Below, in pieces: positions 10,858 to 20,256 of a stretch of 64,000 bases of DNA (within the stretch, counting starts at the first letter, position 1; each line of letters starts with the position of its first letter). Source of the stretch: Ostrinia nubilalis. Lineage: Eukaryota; Arthropoda; Insecta; Lepidoptera; Crambidae. A program made the position numbers and the translations under genes. The notes under the pieces are model-generated. The model had not been told where the DNA came from, ran no database searches, and worked only from the letters and a program-made list of their open reading frames with translations. The stretch covers positions 3,355,501-3,419,500 of the forward strand of contig NC_087093.1 of assembly GCF_963855985.1 (NCBI RefSeq). The letters run 5' to 3'.

Positions 10858-12195
10858 TTCGGCCATCCGACACCGTGATGCCTCCCGGCATTCACGTCTA
10901 ATAAAGATTTATTCTAAAATCATTAATATTACTTTTCAAAACAATGTGGAGCATATATAGTAGAATGATAAACAATTCTATGACAACTTGTTAACAAGTG
11001 TTTTAACATTAATAATGCATTTTAGAAACTATATTCTTCATATTAAACCAGTAACAAATGTTATCTTGTAGGTAAGTACTTATACATTTTCACCTGATCT
11101 ATATTATTCGTAATGACTTATTTTATAACCAATAACGGATATTTGCATGAAATTTAGATATTAATCGTTTTACTTTATAATTTTCTCAAAACTTCTCATA
11201 TCGAATATATTGGAAACTTCTCTTTTTAAATCTAAATTTTTATTTCACATAAATACACGTCCATTAAATGTTAGTACATAATCAATTTAATTACAGTGTA
11301 TCTTGCCATGACTGCCATGTGAAAGTTAGTAAGTTTATAAGAACATGTCAAAACGTTAATATTATATCCAATTATATCCATTTGTAACCGTAATCTGGCA
11401 AATAATGAATTATGGTCACGATTTATGATTACACTAAAGGTACTTTCGTCAGAATTATGTATTTCTAAGGCCTTAACATAATTTTCTTCTCTACAAATTT
11501 TCCAAGTTTTTGAAACCAATTGGTACAATTACAGTGTTCTTATATTATTCTTATATTATTATGTGTTTCTGAATGTCTGTGATGCTCAATTTCATCACGA
11601 TTAGCGCAACATATTTGCCATCTAGCTGTACGTGGGACCACTAAAAATAATTTGGTATCAACCTTACTGTATCTGCTATTTGAAGAAATTATGATGTTTG
11701 GATGGGTTGTCGTCAGATTCTATGACTAAATTTTGGTATTTGGACTATTCGCGGAACTATTTTTTTTTTCTCTTTTTTTTAACGTGGTTCTTAAGGCAGC
11801 ATAACCGGTAGAAACTTTTAAGTCCTAAAAGATAAATACACCTTTTTTTTAGCACACACACCACAGCTAGTGTCTCCAACTCATGGAAGTTGTCTTTCAT
11901 CGACTAAAGTAAGTGACTGCTACAGAACATTAAAGACTTTTCTCTTTATCATCAAGATCTGACCTAAATATGATTTAAGAGTCCTGAATAATATTGATAA
12001 GCAGCTATGGATCAAGTTAGTCATCTATGGATTTCTGAACCCTTTTCCCTTTTGTAATGAGATAAGTGGTAGGTAATGGTGGTATTTGTACATTATTTTT
12101 CATCCTGACATCAAAGACTGCACGTGTACCTACGTCCTATCTCAGTCAGATTTATAGCAATACAATCGCGATAATTTCACAAAAGAGTATACAGC
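10858..12195. other. Element A interior, no coding recognised
   Basis: After the ttcggccatccga boundary box the sequence is AT-rich with no homologous domain. A minus frame of 85 codons at 11271-11528 lacks motifs. Confidence 0.45.
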
Positions 12196-12441
12196 TTATC
12201 TAACTAACCAGAACGTGTCGGAACTAAGTCCGGGCTTAGTCATAATATCAGCTCTATCGAGAGTATCCATAGCTGAGGGGTCTTTTACAATTCGATTTAC
12301 ATGACATATTGGACATGCTCCAAAAAGCATTGAAGTAGCTATTAAAACATTTGCTTTAAGTGTTATTGGACTAGGCGACAAATTACTAAAAACGATTTCA
12401 CCTTTGGCGTTGTGAATTAAAAAAAAGGCTCTTTTAAACAC
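12196..12441 (-). CDS. Unrecognised 81-codon reading frame within element A
   Basis: Minus-strand frame, in the same sense as element A. It contains the stretch LFGACPICHVNR and ends DTFWLVR before a stop. Composition is less biased than most open frames here and includes a CPICH pair that could be a small metal-binding motif. I do not recognise the family. No ATG anchors the start: the first codon is GTG, and it directly abuts a gtacttggccc block. It could be a fragment of a captured gene or of another transposon, or chance. Confidence 0.25.
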   Translation of the reverse strand: MFKRAFFLIHNAKGEIVFSNLSPSPITLKANVLIATSMLFGACPICHVNRIVKDPSAMDTLDRADIMTKPGLSSDTFWLVR

Positions 12442-12466
12442 CCGGTACTTGGCCCCCAGTTTAATT

Positions 12467-12640
12467 TATATATTAATATTATAAATGCGAAAGTAACTCT
12501 GTATACTTTCTTTCACTCTTAAACCACTGAACCGATTTTGATGAAATTTGGCAGAGTCCCGGGGAAGGACATACAAAACAAACAACTGTGACAAACAAAA
12601 TTCCACGCGGGCGAACCCTCGGCGGAAAGCTATTCGCATT
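12467..12640 (+). mobile_element. Helitron-like repeat (Lep1-type), short copy
   Basis: Starts taatattataaatgcgaaag, then ccactgaaccgattttgatg and attccacgcgggcgaa, ending ggaaagctat. These words mark a repeat shared with 21717-21946. From memory this resembles the lepidopteran Helitron-like Lep1 group; the name needs a library search. Confidence 0.65.
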
Positions 12641-12704
12641 ATAAAATATTAGTTTATCTAAACATCCCCTGTATATATTTTTTTATCACTTGATAATATA
12701 GAAC

Positions 12705-12748
12705 CGCCTAAGGCGGGAATCGAACCCACGGCCTTAAGCTCGCCAGGT
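12705..12748 (-). repeat. tRNA-like SINE fragment with pol III B box
   Basis: On the minus strand GTGGGTTCGATTCCCGCC contains GGTTCGATTCC, a perfect RNA polymerase III B box, and GAGCTTAAGGCC precedes it. No folded cloverleaf or A box survives, so this is a tRNA-derived SINE scrap, not a tRNA gene. Confidence 0.45.
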
Positions 12749-14104
12749 GTCAAGTTATTCAAAAAATTTAAATCGAAAGGCAACTCTAAAAGCCAGAAAC
12801 TATCCTCTGTAAAATTAGAAATAACTGGTATTCACCTGTGTCCGTCATCTTCGTGGCTCTCGAAAATATTCTGGCCAGGAATTTTATAGAATGTCAGTAT
12901 TCCAAACCGTGAGAAATTGCAGTTACGTGAAGTTTTGACCAATAGACGTGTTGACACCACCAGTCAATTGACGTACTTTTAAAAACTGTTAAATCAAACT
13001 CCCATAGATTTTGTATGGCACGACAAGCAAGTGACGTCACTATTTTGTGAATTTAATCAAACTACTTTTCTTAATTACAATGCGATCAAAAACGGTAATT
13101 TACAGGTCATTTCATGGGGAATGGTGTCAAATCGTCTATTGTCAGTGAAGTCTGCTATGCATCATCAATCACTAACACTTCTATAACAGCGTCAATCTCA
13201 TCAACATTTTTGTTTATGTTCGCTCTAAACACAGAGGTATGACTGATGATTGACCACAACTTTTACAATTGGAATTGATATTGAAATGATCCGCCAAACT
13301 ATACTTAGTTTCAGCATCGGTTTTGCGTCAACAAGTGCACTCACTACCAACATTTAAAAGGAATTTTCATTTACCAAAACAGTCTCATATTTCTTTTTTC
13401 TGTCATTAAAATAATTACGTAAACTGTTCATCCTTTCAAGTAGTAGGATTCAAAATTTCCTCTAACAGACGTCCGTAGTTCTTAGCCAAGCCAATTAACT
13501 TTTGCAATGTCTAAGTTAAAGACAAAATTCTCTTATTTGCATTAGCTATTATAATAGCGCTCACAAAATTGTCATAAAAAAATGTAAGACTACTAAAAGA
13601 AAAACTTTAAACTTCTGCTCTTATGGAACCTTGACGTTTCATATCTTTTGCTCTACCAAAAAATGAAAAGTGACCCTAACTTAACATAACCTATTTCACC
13701 TAGAAACAGGTCCTATCTAGGTCAGACTAATGTAATCAGAGGTCAGAAAAATTCGAAATATATTTTTGAAGTGGAATTATAGATAGACAAGATATTGTAC
13801 TTGGCAAAAGTACCTACCGAAAGTCCGAACCGATGACAATTTTAAAATAAACGAATCATTAATTAATTCACTTTACTTGTGTAAAAATATTTTCTTTCAA
13901 ATGTATTTTTTAGCACATTTACTTTAACGTTCCTTTATACATTATAATCGAATAATTTATTATTTTAATTATTACTATTAAAGATTTACTACATAAGCTA
14001 ATATTCCCATTTTACTGTAGGTATGCGTAATATTCAATAATGTGTGCGCAATAAAAAAGACTACCAATGAAAAAAATACTTTTCTTCACTAGAGTCTATC
14101 AGAA
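12749..14104. other. Element A interior, non-coding
   Basis: AT-rich, no recognised genes or arrays. Nothing matches elsewhere in the window. Confidence 0.4.
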
Positions 14105-14670
14105 ATTTTACGAACCACATGTGGCACTGCTCTTTCAGTAGAGCTGGAAGAAGATGAGCTCCTTCGCGTATTTTTCTTCAACCTTGGCCCCATAGAAGAC
14201 GATCGTGGTGGCGCCTTCTTACTGGACGACGACGACAACTTCTTCCGCTTAGCACGCTTATTTCATCGTCAGCTGACGGTATACGAGCTCCATCTTCAGT
14301 CGTCGTTGTACTCAACTGTGAAATAAAGTACTCGACGAAATAAACTGTGTTTGACCAGCATCAACTCAACATCATATGGAAGCTATGTTCATGTTATATT
14401 AAGCAAAAGTTTGATTCATTTCTTTTCCAAAAATCTAAATCTCAAAAATAAATCTAAAAAAATCTTTTGTTTGACAATTAATATTATGCTCCCTGAGCAA
14501 AGTGTAGTAAAATACCATTGTGACATGTTTCTATTATACTTATGCATCACAAATAAAGATTTTGTATTTATATTTCTATTTTATTCAGTGCGACCTACAC
14601 ACACAACTCATGTGACAACTGGACGGCTTCCTTGTTATGTCAGCAATAGAAGGCTTTTTATTCTAGAGAC
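14105..14670 (-). other. Core region shared by elements A and B (A copy)
   Basis: Collinear with 18296-18745: both contain gaagacgatcgtggtg, cgccttcttactgga, caactgtgaaataaagt and cacaaataaagatttt in the same order. Read in element sense (minus), the best-conserved 90 bp encode a Lys/Arg/Ser-rich peptide including KKLSSSSSKKAPPRSSS. Two in-frame TGA codons lie just upstream, where element B has CGA, so this copy is dead as a gene. The plus frame across the same block is also open. The substitution pattern (see findings) favours the minus frame. Confidence 0.6.
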
Positions 14671-14679
14671 ATCCTAAAC

Positions 14680-15600
14680 AATGGGGCCCTTAAGGCGCAT
14701 CTAGCCTGGTAAACTGGAGGCACGTCTAGCCTCGTCATACTAAGTCATAGTCATAGTCCAAGGCACGTCTAGCCTAATAAACTGGAGGCGTGTCTAGCCT
14801 CGTTATATTTAGTCATATTCAAAAGCGCATCTAGCCTGATAAACTAGAGGAATGTCTAGCCTCGTTATACTAAGTCATAGTCATGGTCATAGTCATAGTT
14901 ATAGTCAAAGTCAAAGTCAAAAGTCAAAATATCTTCATTCGTTTAGACTAATTAATAGTACTTACAAATGGTCGAATATTTTGTTCTTAAGGAACCTCTA
15001 CATGTCTCATACTTAGTCATAGTCAATGGCGCATCTAGTCTGATAAACTGGAGGCACGTCTAGCCTCGTTTTACTAAGTCATAGTCCAAGGCGCATCTAG
15101 CCTAATAAATTGGAGGCGCATCGAGCCTCGATATACTAAGTCAGTCACAGTCATGGTCATAGTCATAGTCTAAGGCGCATCTAGTCTAAGGCGCATCTAG
15201 TCTAAGGCGCATCTAGCCTAATAAACTGGAAGCGCGTCTAGCCTCGATATACTAAGTCAGTCACAGTCATAGTCATGGTCATAGTCATGGTCATAGTCAT
15301 GGTCATAGTCATAGTCATAGTCTAAGGCGCATCTAGCCTAATAAACTGGAGGCACGTCCAGTCTCTCATACTTAGTCATAGTCAATGGCGCATCTAGCCT
15401 GATAAACTGGAGGCACGTCTAGCCTCGTTATACTAAGTCATAGTCATAGTCTAAGGTGCATCCAGCTTAATAAACTGGAGGCGCGTCTAGCATCGTTATA
15501 CTAAGTCTTAGTCATGGTCATAGTCATGGTCATAGTCATAGTCTTAGTCATAGTCTAAGGCGCATCTAGCCTGATAAACTGAAGGCGCGTCTAGCCTTGT
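14680..15600 (-). repeat. AGTCAT-rich tandem array in element A
   Basis: Repeating blocks of gcgcatctagcctgataaac, tggaggcacgtctagcctcg and ttatactaagtcatagtcat, separated by variable runs of AGTCAT/GGTCAT hexamers. Block length varies from roughly 65 to over 100 bp because the hexamer runs expand. It is interrupted at 14925-15005 by a LINE-tail insertion. Non-coding. Confidence 0.85.
14925..15008 (-). mobile_element. LINE/SINE tail inserted in the array
   Basis: The reverse complement contains gagacatgtagaggttcctt and closes with TTTGAC repeats, matching the tail of the 57535-57740 repeat. It is a 5'-truncated retroposed copy. Confidence 0.6.
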
Positions 15601-15695
15601 TTTAAAAATAACTATTTCATGCATTAAACGAAATATTCATACGTTTTTCTACTTGAACTTTTAAAATCAATTACTTTTTAACCAAATAAATAAAA

Positions 15696-15735
15696 ACGTA
15701 CCTTATGAGCTGTAGATCACGTACCACTTCTGAGT
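15696..15735 (-). promoter_or_regulatory. Element A leader: primer site and putative splice donor
   Basis: In element sense, the LTR is followed by ACTCAGAAGTGG, then at about 30 nt by ATAAGGTACGT, which resembles a splice donor (AAG|GTACGT). Element B has the same two signals in the same order. The function is inferred. Confidence 0.5.
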
Positions 15736-16263
15736 TGAAATGAAACACTCTTGTAGGTTGTTCTAACTTGTATTTCAGCACCACTGATTTACACAATTCC
15801 GACATTATGACGTCATCTTAATAGTACCTCTTGCTTTGAACGCTCAAATCGAACTGACTGTCCAGCGGCATGCCAGCGATAAGGTAACTTCCCCTTCCAT
15901 GAGTGAAAGTCGACCGGTTCAAAACGACTTATCGACGGCATGCCCCGGAACTAGTCAAATGCAATACTTATTTCATAATTAGCTGTTTTTTAATTTTTAA
16001 AATACTAAAATGTGTACAATAAAAATCTAAAATAATTAAATTAAATAATAAATATGAAATAATTGGATGTAATACACAATAAATTCTAAAATCATTCTAA
16101 TGTCTGCAAAATGCCTAGGAAGTAATCAAATAAAGTATTTTAATTTAATAATGGGTTTTTGGGTTCTTCTAAAATACAATAAAAATACTAAAATTGTTGC
16201 GATAACTATTTAAAAGTAACCAATAATCGTATAAAATACAATATAAATTCTAAAATCATTACA
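15736..16263 (-). repeat. Element A LTR (5' in element sense)
   Basis: Second 528-bp LTR, apparently identical to 10330-10857. Followed by the CTCT target duplication. Confidence 0.93.
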
Positions 16264-16267
16264 CTCT

Positions 16268-16417
16268 GGTATTAAGACGGCTGAATTATGAAGTAGGTAC
16301 GATCATACGATGTAAGGCAATATGATATGAAGCGATCGTGTTTAATTATTTTGATAATGTAAATGGCTCTCATTATACAAATTCTCTTGGCTTTTCAGGT
16401 GGAATATTATAATAAGT
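16268..16417. other. 154-bp spacer between LTR elements A and B
   Basis: Single-copy AT-rich sequence between the two target duplications. No gene. Confidence 0.5.
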
Positions 16418-16421
16418 AGCA

Positions 16422-16731
16422 TGAAAGGTGTCGTTTAAGAAAGAACTTCGTTTGGTTATACCACACCTTTTATTTTCACAAAATCATTCAATGCCACACA
16501 GTGTTTCACAGTATTTCACTTACGACCGTACTAATCGACCGCCAGTGATCGAATGCCCGAGCAGCCAGAGGCTGTTGAGTCTAAACAGTGATATTGGGAG
16601 GGGAGAAAGTGTTACCAGTAGTGAAATAACGATAACGGAAACGTTATCGTTATTATAAATATTCCGCAACGCTATTTTGTTACAGTTGCCAGTAAAATAA
16701 ATTGATAGTGGTATTTGGAATATTTGTAACA
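16422..16731 (-). repeat. Element B LTR (3' in element sense)
   Basis: Begins TGAAAGGTGTCGTTTAAGAA and ends GGAATATTTGTAACA. Contains a self-complementary AACGATAACGGAAACGTTAT segment. Open frames crossing it occur identically in both LTRs and are not evidence of a gene. Confidence 0.93.
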
Positions 16732-16939
16732 ACTCGGCCATCCGATCACCAACGAGTCCCTTCGTTGGTTAATAACCTTTGAATAAAAATAGATATAATC
16801 AATATAAATCTATAACCTCACTAACTTATAATTCTATAAACATCTGAAAACAAGGCTCAAAATGAAAATATTTCATTTATAATAAATATGACTAAACACG
16901 TACGTTGATGTACTACTGATGTTGGTGTACCCACTGGAT

Positions 16940-17030
16940 GTGGGCAGCGCAGGACCGTTCATTGTGGAAAACCTTGGGGGAGGCCTTTGTCCAGCAGTGG
17001 ACGTCATTTGGCCGAAACGAACGAACGAAA
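16940..17030 (+). mobile_element. RTE LINE 3' tail inside element B
   Basis: gaccgttcattgtggaaaac followed by cagtggacgtcatttggccg and ACGAACGAACG: the last ~25 codons and 3' end of the 33707-36868 family. It lies on the strand opposite to element B. Confidence 0.8.
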
Positions 17031-17171
17031 CACGTACGTACCGTCGTCACTACATCCTAATAATCATGTCCTAACAATCAACCAACAATCATAACCAGCC
17101 TAACAATCATGCCATTGTTTATATTACTTTAAATTAAAATAGACATATTATCAATATAAATCTATAACCTT

Positions 17172-17218
17172 CATCATCATCATCATCAACAGCCCTTTAC
17201 AGTCCACTACTGGACCTT
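17172..17218 (-). mobile_element. Fragment of the second RTE family
   Basis: catcatcatcatcaacagcc followed by a degraded tccactactggacc block resembles the ATG-repeat tail of the copies at 38510, 39405, 44333 and 60284. Confidence 0.45.
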
Positions 17219-17378
17219 ACTAACTTATAATTCTCTAAACATCATAATTAAAATAATTCATTATATTAATCATTTATCCCTGGGCGGGACGTCCTTGTCC
17301 CAATTATGGCCATAGTCTCTAAAATCAAAAATACGAGACACATCATTGTTCCCGACCTATATCATTCATTAGCTTAGG

Positions 17379-18018
17379 GACTCGATCCCATGTTTATCAC
17401 TGGTGATTGATTTTCCTTAGGCGGCACATCATAGTGCCCGGCATGCCCACAATAACCAGTCTAACGATCATGACATTATATTTACATTAAGCTCGAATCC
17501 TTTCGGGCCCACTATAAACACATAGACTTAAATATTGAGACTCGATCCCACGTTTATCACTGCAAGGACTGGCTATTGATTTTCATTAGGCGGCACATCC
17601 TAGTGCCCGGCATGCCCACAATAACCAGCCTTACAATCATGCCATTGTTTACATTAAGCTCGAATCCTTTCGGGCCCACTATGAACACATGGACTTAATT
17701 ATTCAGACTCGATCCCACGTTTATCACTGCAAGGACTGGCTATTGATTTTCATTAGGCGGCACATCCTAGTGCCCGGCATGCCCACAATAACCAGCCTTA
17801 CAATCATGCCATTGTTTACATTAAGCTCGAATCCTTTCGGGCCCACTATGAACACATGGACTTAATTATTCAGACTCGATCCCACGTTTATCACTGCAAG
17901 GACTGGCTATTGATTTTCATTAGGCGGCACATCCTAGTGCCCGGCATGCCCACAATAACCAGCCTTACAATCATGCCATTGTTTACATTAAGCTCGAATC
18001 ATTTCGAGCCCACTATAA
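17379..18018 (-). repeat. 167-bp tandem array in element B
   Basis: The anchor ctcgaatcc occurs at 17492, 17659, 17826 and 17993, exactly 167 bp apart. Units share TAGGCGGCACATC, GTGCCCGGCATGCCCACAAT and TTTCGGGCCCACTATGAACA. The first unit is diverged, the inner ones nearly identical, as expected from recent unequal exchange. The array ends at the GC-rich block of the shared region. Confidence 0.92.
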
Positions 18019-18150
18019 ACACGGACTTTTAACCTTCTGTGATGGCTGCAATGTTCACTCTGACTCCGGCTCCGCGGCTCGTCTTGTCGTGCGCTGCGAC
18101 ACGCAGTGCTGTACCTGCCACGGCGTGGTAACGGATCCCGGCCACGGCTA

Positions 18151-18300
18151 CGGCTGCGATCCTCGCGGCTCGACCGCGCGCCCAGCCGCTTGCTACGGCT
18201 GCGATCCTCGCGGCTCGATCGTGCGTCCAACCGCTTGCTGCGGCTGCGATCCTCGCGGCTCGACCGCGCGCCCAGCCGCTGGCAGCGGCTGCGACCCTCG
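18151..18300 (-). repeat. 45-bp in-frame repeats (15-residue units)
   Basis: Three 45-bp units with the core ggctgcgatcctcgcggctc, plus a partial fourth. The length is a multiple of three, so every frame repeats as 15 residues: GCDPRGSTARPAACY-type on plus, EPRGSQPQQAVGR-type on minus. Local GC is very high against the AT-rich surroundings. Confidence 0.8.
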
Positions 18301-18432
18301 TCCCATGGAAGACGATCGTGGTGACGCCTTCTTACTGGATGACGAAGATAGCTTCATCGGCTTGGCTCGCTTATTTCGTCGTCGGCTGACGGGCGTTCCG
18401 ATTGCTGTACCGGTTTCATCTTCAGACGTCAT
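18193..18432 (-). CDS. Basic Ser/Arg-rich peptide of element B (79 aa, putative)
   Basis: Minus-strand frame in element sense, from an ATG at 18432 to a TAG at 18193-18195. It starts MTSEDETG, continues through RRRNKRAK and a KLSSSSSKKA stretch, then enters the 15-residue EPRGSQP repeats. It is highly basic and disordered-looking. A nucleic-acid-binding, gag-tail-like role is possible but not shown. The matching block in element A keeps the residues mainly by synonymous changes but has two stops. An antisense frame of 126 codons starting from a GTG (18089-18469, plus) is the alternative. Confidence 0.4.
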   Translation of the reverse strand: MTSEDETGTAIGTPVSRRRNKRAKPMKLSSSSSKKASPRSSSMGRGSQPLPAAGRAVEPRGSQPQQAVGRTIEPRGSQP

Positions 18433-18745
18433 TGTCCTCAACTGTGAAATAAAGTTCTCGACGGAATAAACTGTACGACAAGCATCAACTCAATATTTTA
18501 TTGGGGCTATGTTCACATCATATTAAACTCAAGTTTGATCCAAGATCAACATTAGAATCTAATAATCTATTGTTGGACAATTATTTTATGCTCTTTGTGC
18601 AAATCATGGTAATTCTACTGTTACATGTAACTATTTTACTGATTCTTCACAAATAAAGATTTTATGTTTTACTCAATGTAACCTTCATACACAACTTTTA
18701 TGTTGACTGGATGGCTCGCTTGACGTACCAGCAAAATCTTACTGG
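18296..18745 (-). other. Core region shared by elements A and B (B copy)
   Basis: Collinear with 14105-14670, with nucleotide identity strongest over 18302-18392 and 18430-18535. The homology ties together two elements with unrelated LTRs. Confidence 0.65.
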
Positions 18746-18889
18746 AAGTCTGCAAGCACACCCAGAACGTCTCCCAAATGGGCATACATAGCCCTTCAAT
18801 ATTAGGCGGGTATTCATTATATAAAAACTAATAAGGCTAAAAGTTAGTCATCAAGTTAAAAATAGAAACTAATACCAACTATGGACGCA

Positions 18890-18985
18890 CCTTCACGCTT
18901 CATAATTAAAATCAAGGACGCATTAGCCCATCGGCACACTTGGCCGCTAACACTTCATAATTAAAATCAAGGACACATGGCCCAT
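18890..18985. repeat. Short direct repeat in element B
   Basis: cttcataattaaaatcaagg, followed by ac and gc/ac-cattagcc-type text and then cccatcggca, occurs twice about 58 bp apart. Non-coding. Confidence 0.55.
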
Positions 18986-19009
18986 CGGCATTAAGACTAT
19001 TTTATAAAT

Positions 19010-19972
19010 CATTTGAAGAGCGCCGAAAACAGAGCCAGTGGTGCTAGCATTACAAAGCTTAATGCCAAGTCAGCTATCATACAGGCCGCTTGCCGACGTG
19101 ACCTCAATAACCATCTGAGTAGGATATGTGATGAATTGGAACAGCACTCCGATAAATATCAAACCAAAGATCTGCATGATAAGGTGCGATACATTACACG
19201 TCAATTTAAACCTAAGTCGTGGGCTATTGAGGACACCGTTGGGACAACGGTTACGGAGTTATAGGATATCGTGAATGTGTGGAAGGAATATTGCCAGTCA
19301 CTATTTTCCAGCAATTTAGCACCAAAATTCACATGTTTTTCCCACAATATACATGACCGTGAACCCGAAATCATGCGGGATGAAGTACGAGCAGCAATTA
19401 AACACCTTTAATGCAATAAAGCCATAGGTTGCGATGAAATCCCAATCGAGGTCCTCAAGGCGATGGGAGAATCTGGGGTTGATGTCTTATAATATATCAT
19501 CTGCAGTAAAATATGGGAGACCGGAGAATTACCAAGAAGACTAAAGTCAGATTGATGAGATGCCTTGTGTTCCCAATCTTTCTCTATGGAGCCGAAACTT
19601 GGTCTCTGAGATTGCAGGATCGCTGTAAAATCGATGCATTAGAGATGTGGTGCTGGAGACGCCTCCTAAAGATCCCGTGGACGGCATTTCGCACCAATGT
19701 ATCCATCCTCAAAGAGCTTCATGTTAAAGATGTTAAAGACAGACTATCGTCAACTGTGCAACTACGAATACTGAAATTCTTTGGTCACGTCTCTACAAAT
19801 GAGAACTCGATGGAGAGACTGGTAGTTCAGGGCCAGCTGGAAGGCAGGAGAGCACGCGGTCGATCGCCAACCCGCTGGATAGACGCCATCACAAGTACCC
19901 TTGAGAGCACCGATCTTGCACTTGAGATTACAAGTGAGTACACTCATTCTATACCAGCACTGCTAGCATAAT
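19010..19972 (+). pseudogene. Internally deleted non-LTR retrotransposon ORF2
   Basis: Plus-strand remnants in three pieces. At 19013-19264 there is an ORF2 linker-like segment (ACRRDLNNHLSRICDELEQ). At about 19375-19530 comes the start of the reverse transcriptase (NKAIGCDEIPIEVLKAMG, then WETGELP) with stops near 19409 and 19488. At 19513-19971 the C-terminal part follows (FLYGAETWSL, WCWRRLLKIPW, GRSPTRWIDAI). The catalytic palm with the FADD box is missing: the text jumps from the WETGELP motif to the thumb region near 19535. It opposes the sense of element B, so it is probably an insertion or captured fragment. Clade not resolved. Confidence 0.7.
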
Positions 19973-20223
19973 TCTAGTCGTAAAGTGCTTTATTCAATAA
20001 TACAAAGGGGAATGAGTAAACTGAATATTCTATTTGCTTAAACGATCAAGTCGCTTTGCTACATTTACCGGGAGTATCCCGGCCAAATTCAAAAAAGATC
20101 TTGGATCACATAAGGGTAATATAGGTCTTGTTGTGTTTCTCATGCATTAATATAATTTTAAACATTCAGTGGGCAAATGGGCGATAACAAAGCAACAAAA
20201 AAAAAGAGGTAGAAAAACTGTTT

Positions 20224-20256
20224 ACGTACCTTGTTACCGCTATCCCACTTCTGAGA
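20224..20256 (-). promoter_or_regulatory. Element B leader: primer site and putative splice donor
   Basis: In element sense the 5' LTR is followed by TCTCAGAAGTGGGATAGCGG and then AACAAGGTACGT. CAGAAGTGGGA suits the leucine-tRNA-type primer site seen in element C, and AAG|GTACGT is a plausible splice donor shared with element A. Confidence 0.55.

Larger units (their letters stand above)
10330..16263 (-). mobile_element. Element A: non-autonomous LTR retrotransposon (5.9 kb)
   Basis: Direct repeats of 528 bp (10330-10857 and 15736-16263) appear identical and are flanked by a perfect 4-bp target duplication CTCT (10326-10329 and 16264-16267). Orientation is minus: the primer-site-like CTCAGAAGTGG lies just inside the right LTR when read on the minus strand, and GGATGGCCGA lies just inside the left one. 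The 4.9 kb interior has no gag-pol frame. It carries a Helitron-like insertion, a tRNA-like SINE scrap, a core shared with element B and a long AGTCAT-rich tandem array. It resembles large non-autonomous (LARD-type) elements dependent on an autonomous mdg3-like gypsy relative; that dependence is inferred. Confidence 0.9.

Noticed and set aside
12705..12748. tRNA gene
   Set aside because: Only the B-box/T-arm-like part is present; no cloverleaf can be drawn.
17379..18018. Regularly spaced repeats that could suggest a CRISPR-like array
   Set aside because: The 167-bp units are directly tandem without unique spacers, and the sequence is clearly eukaryotic.
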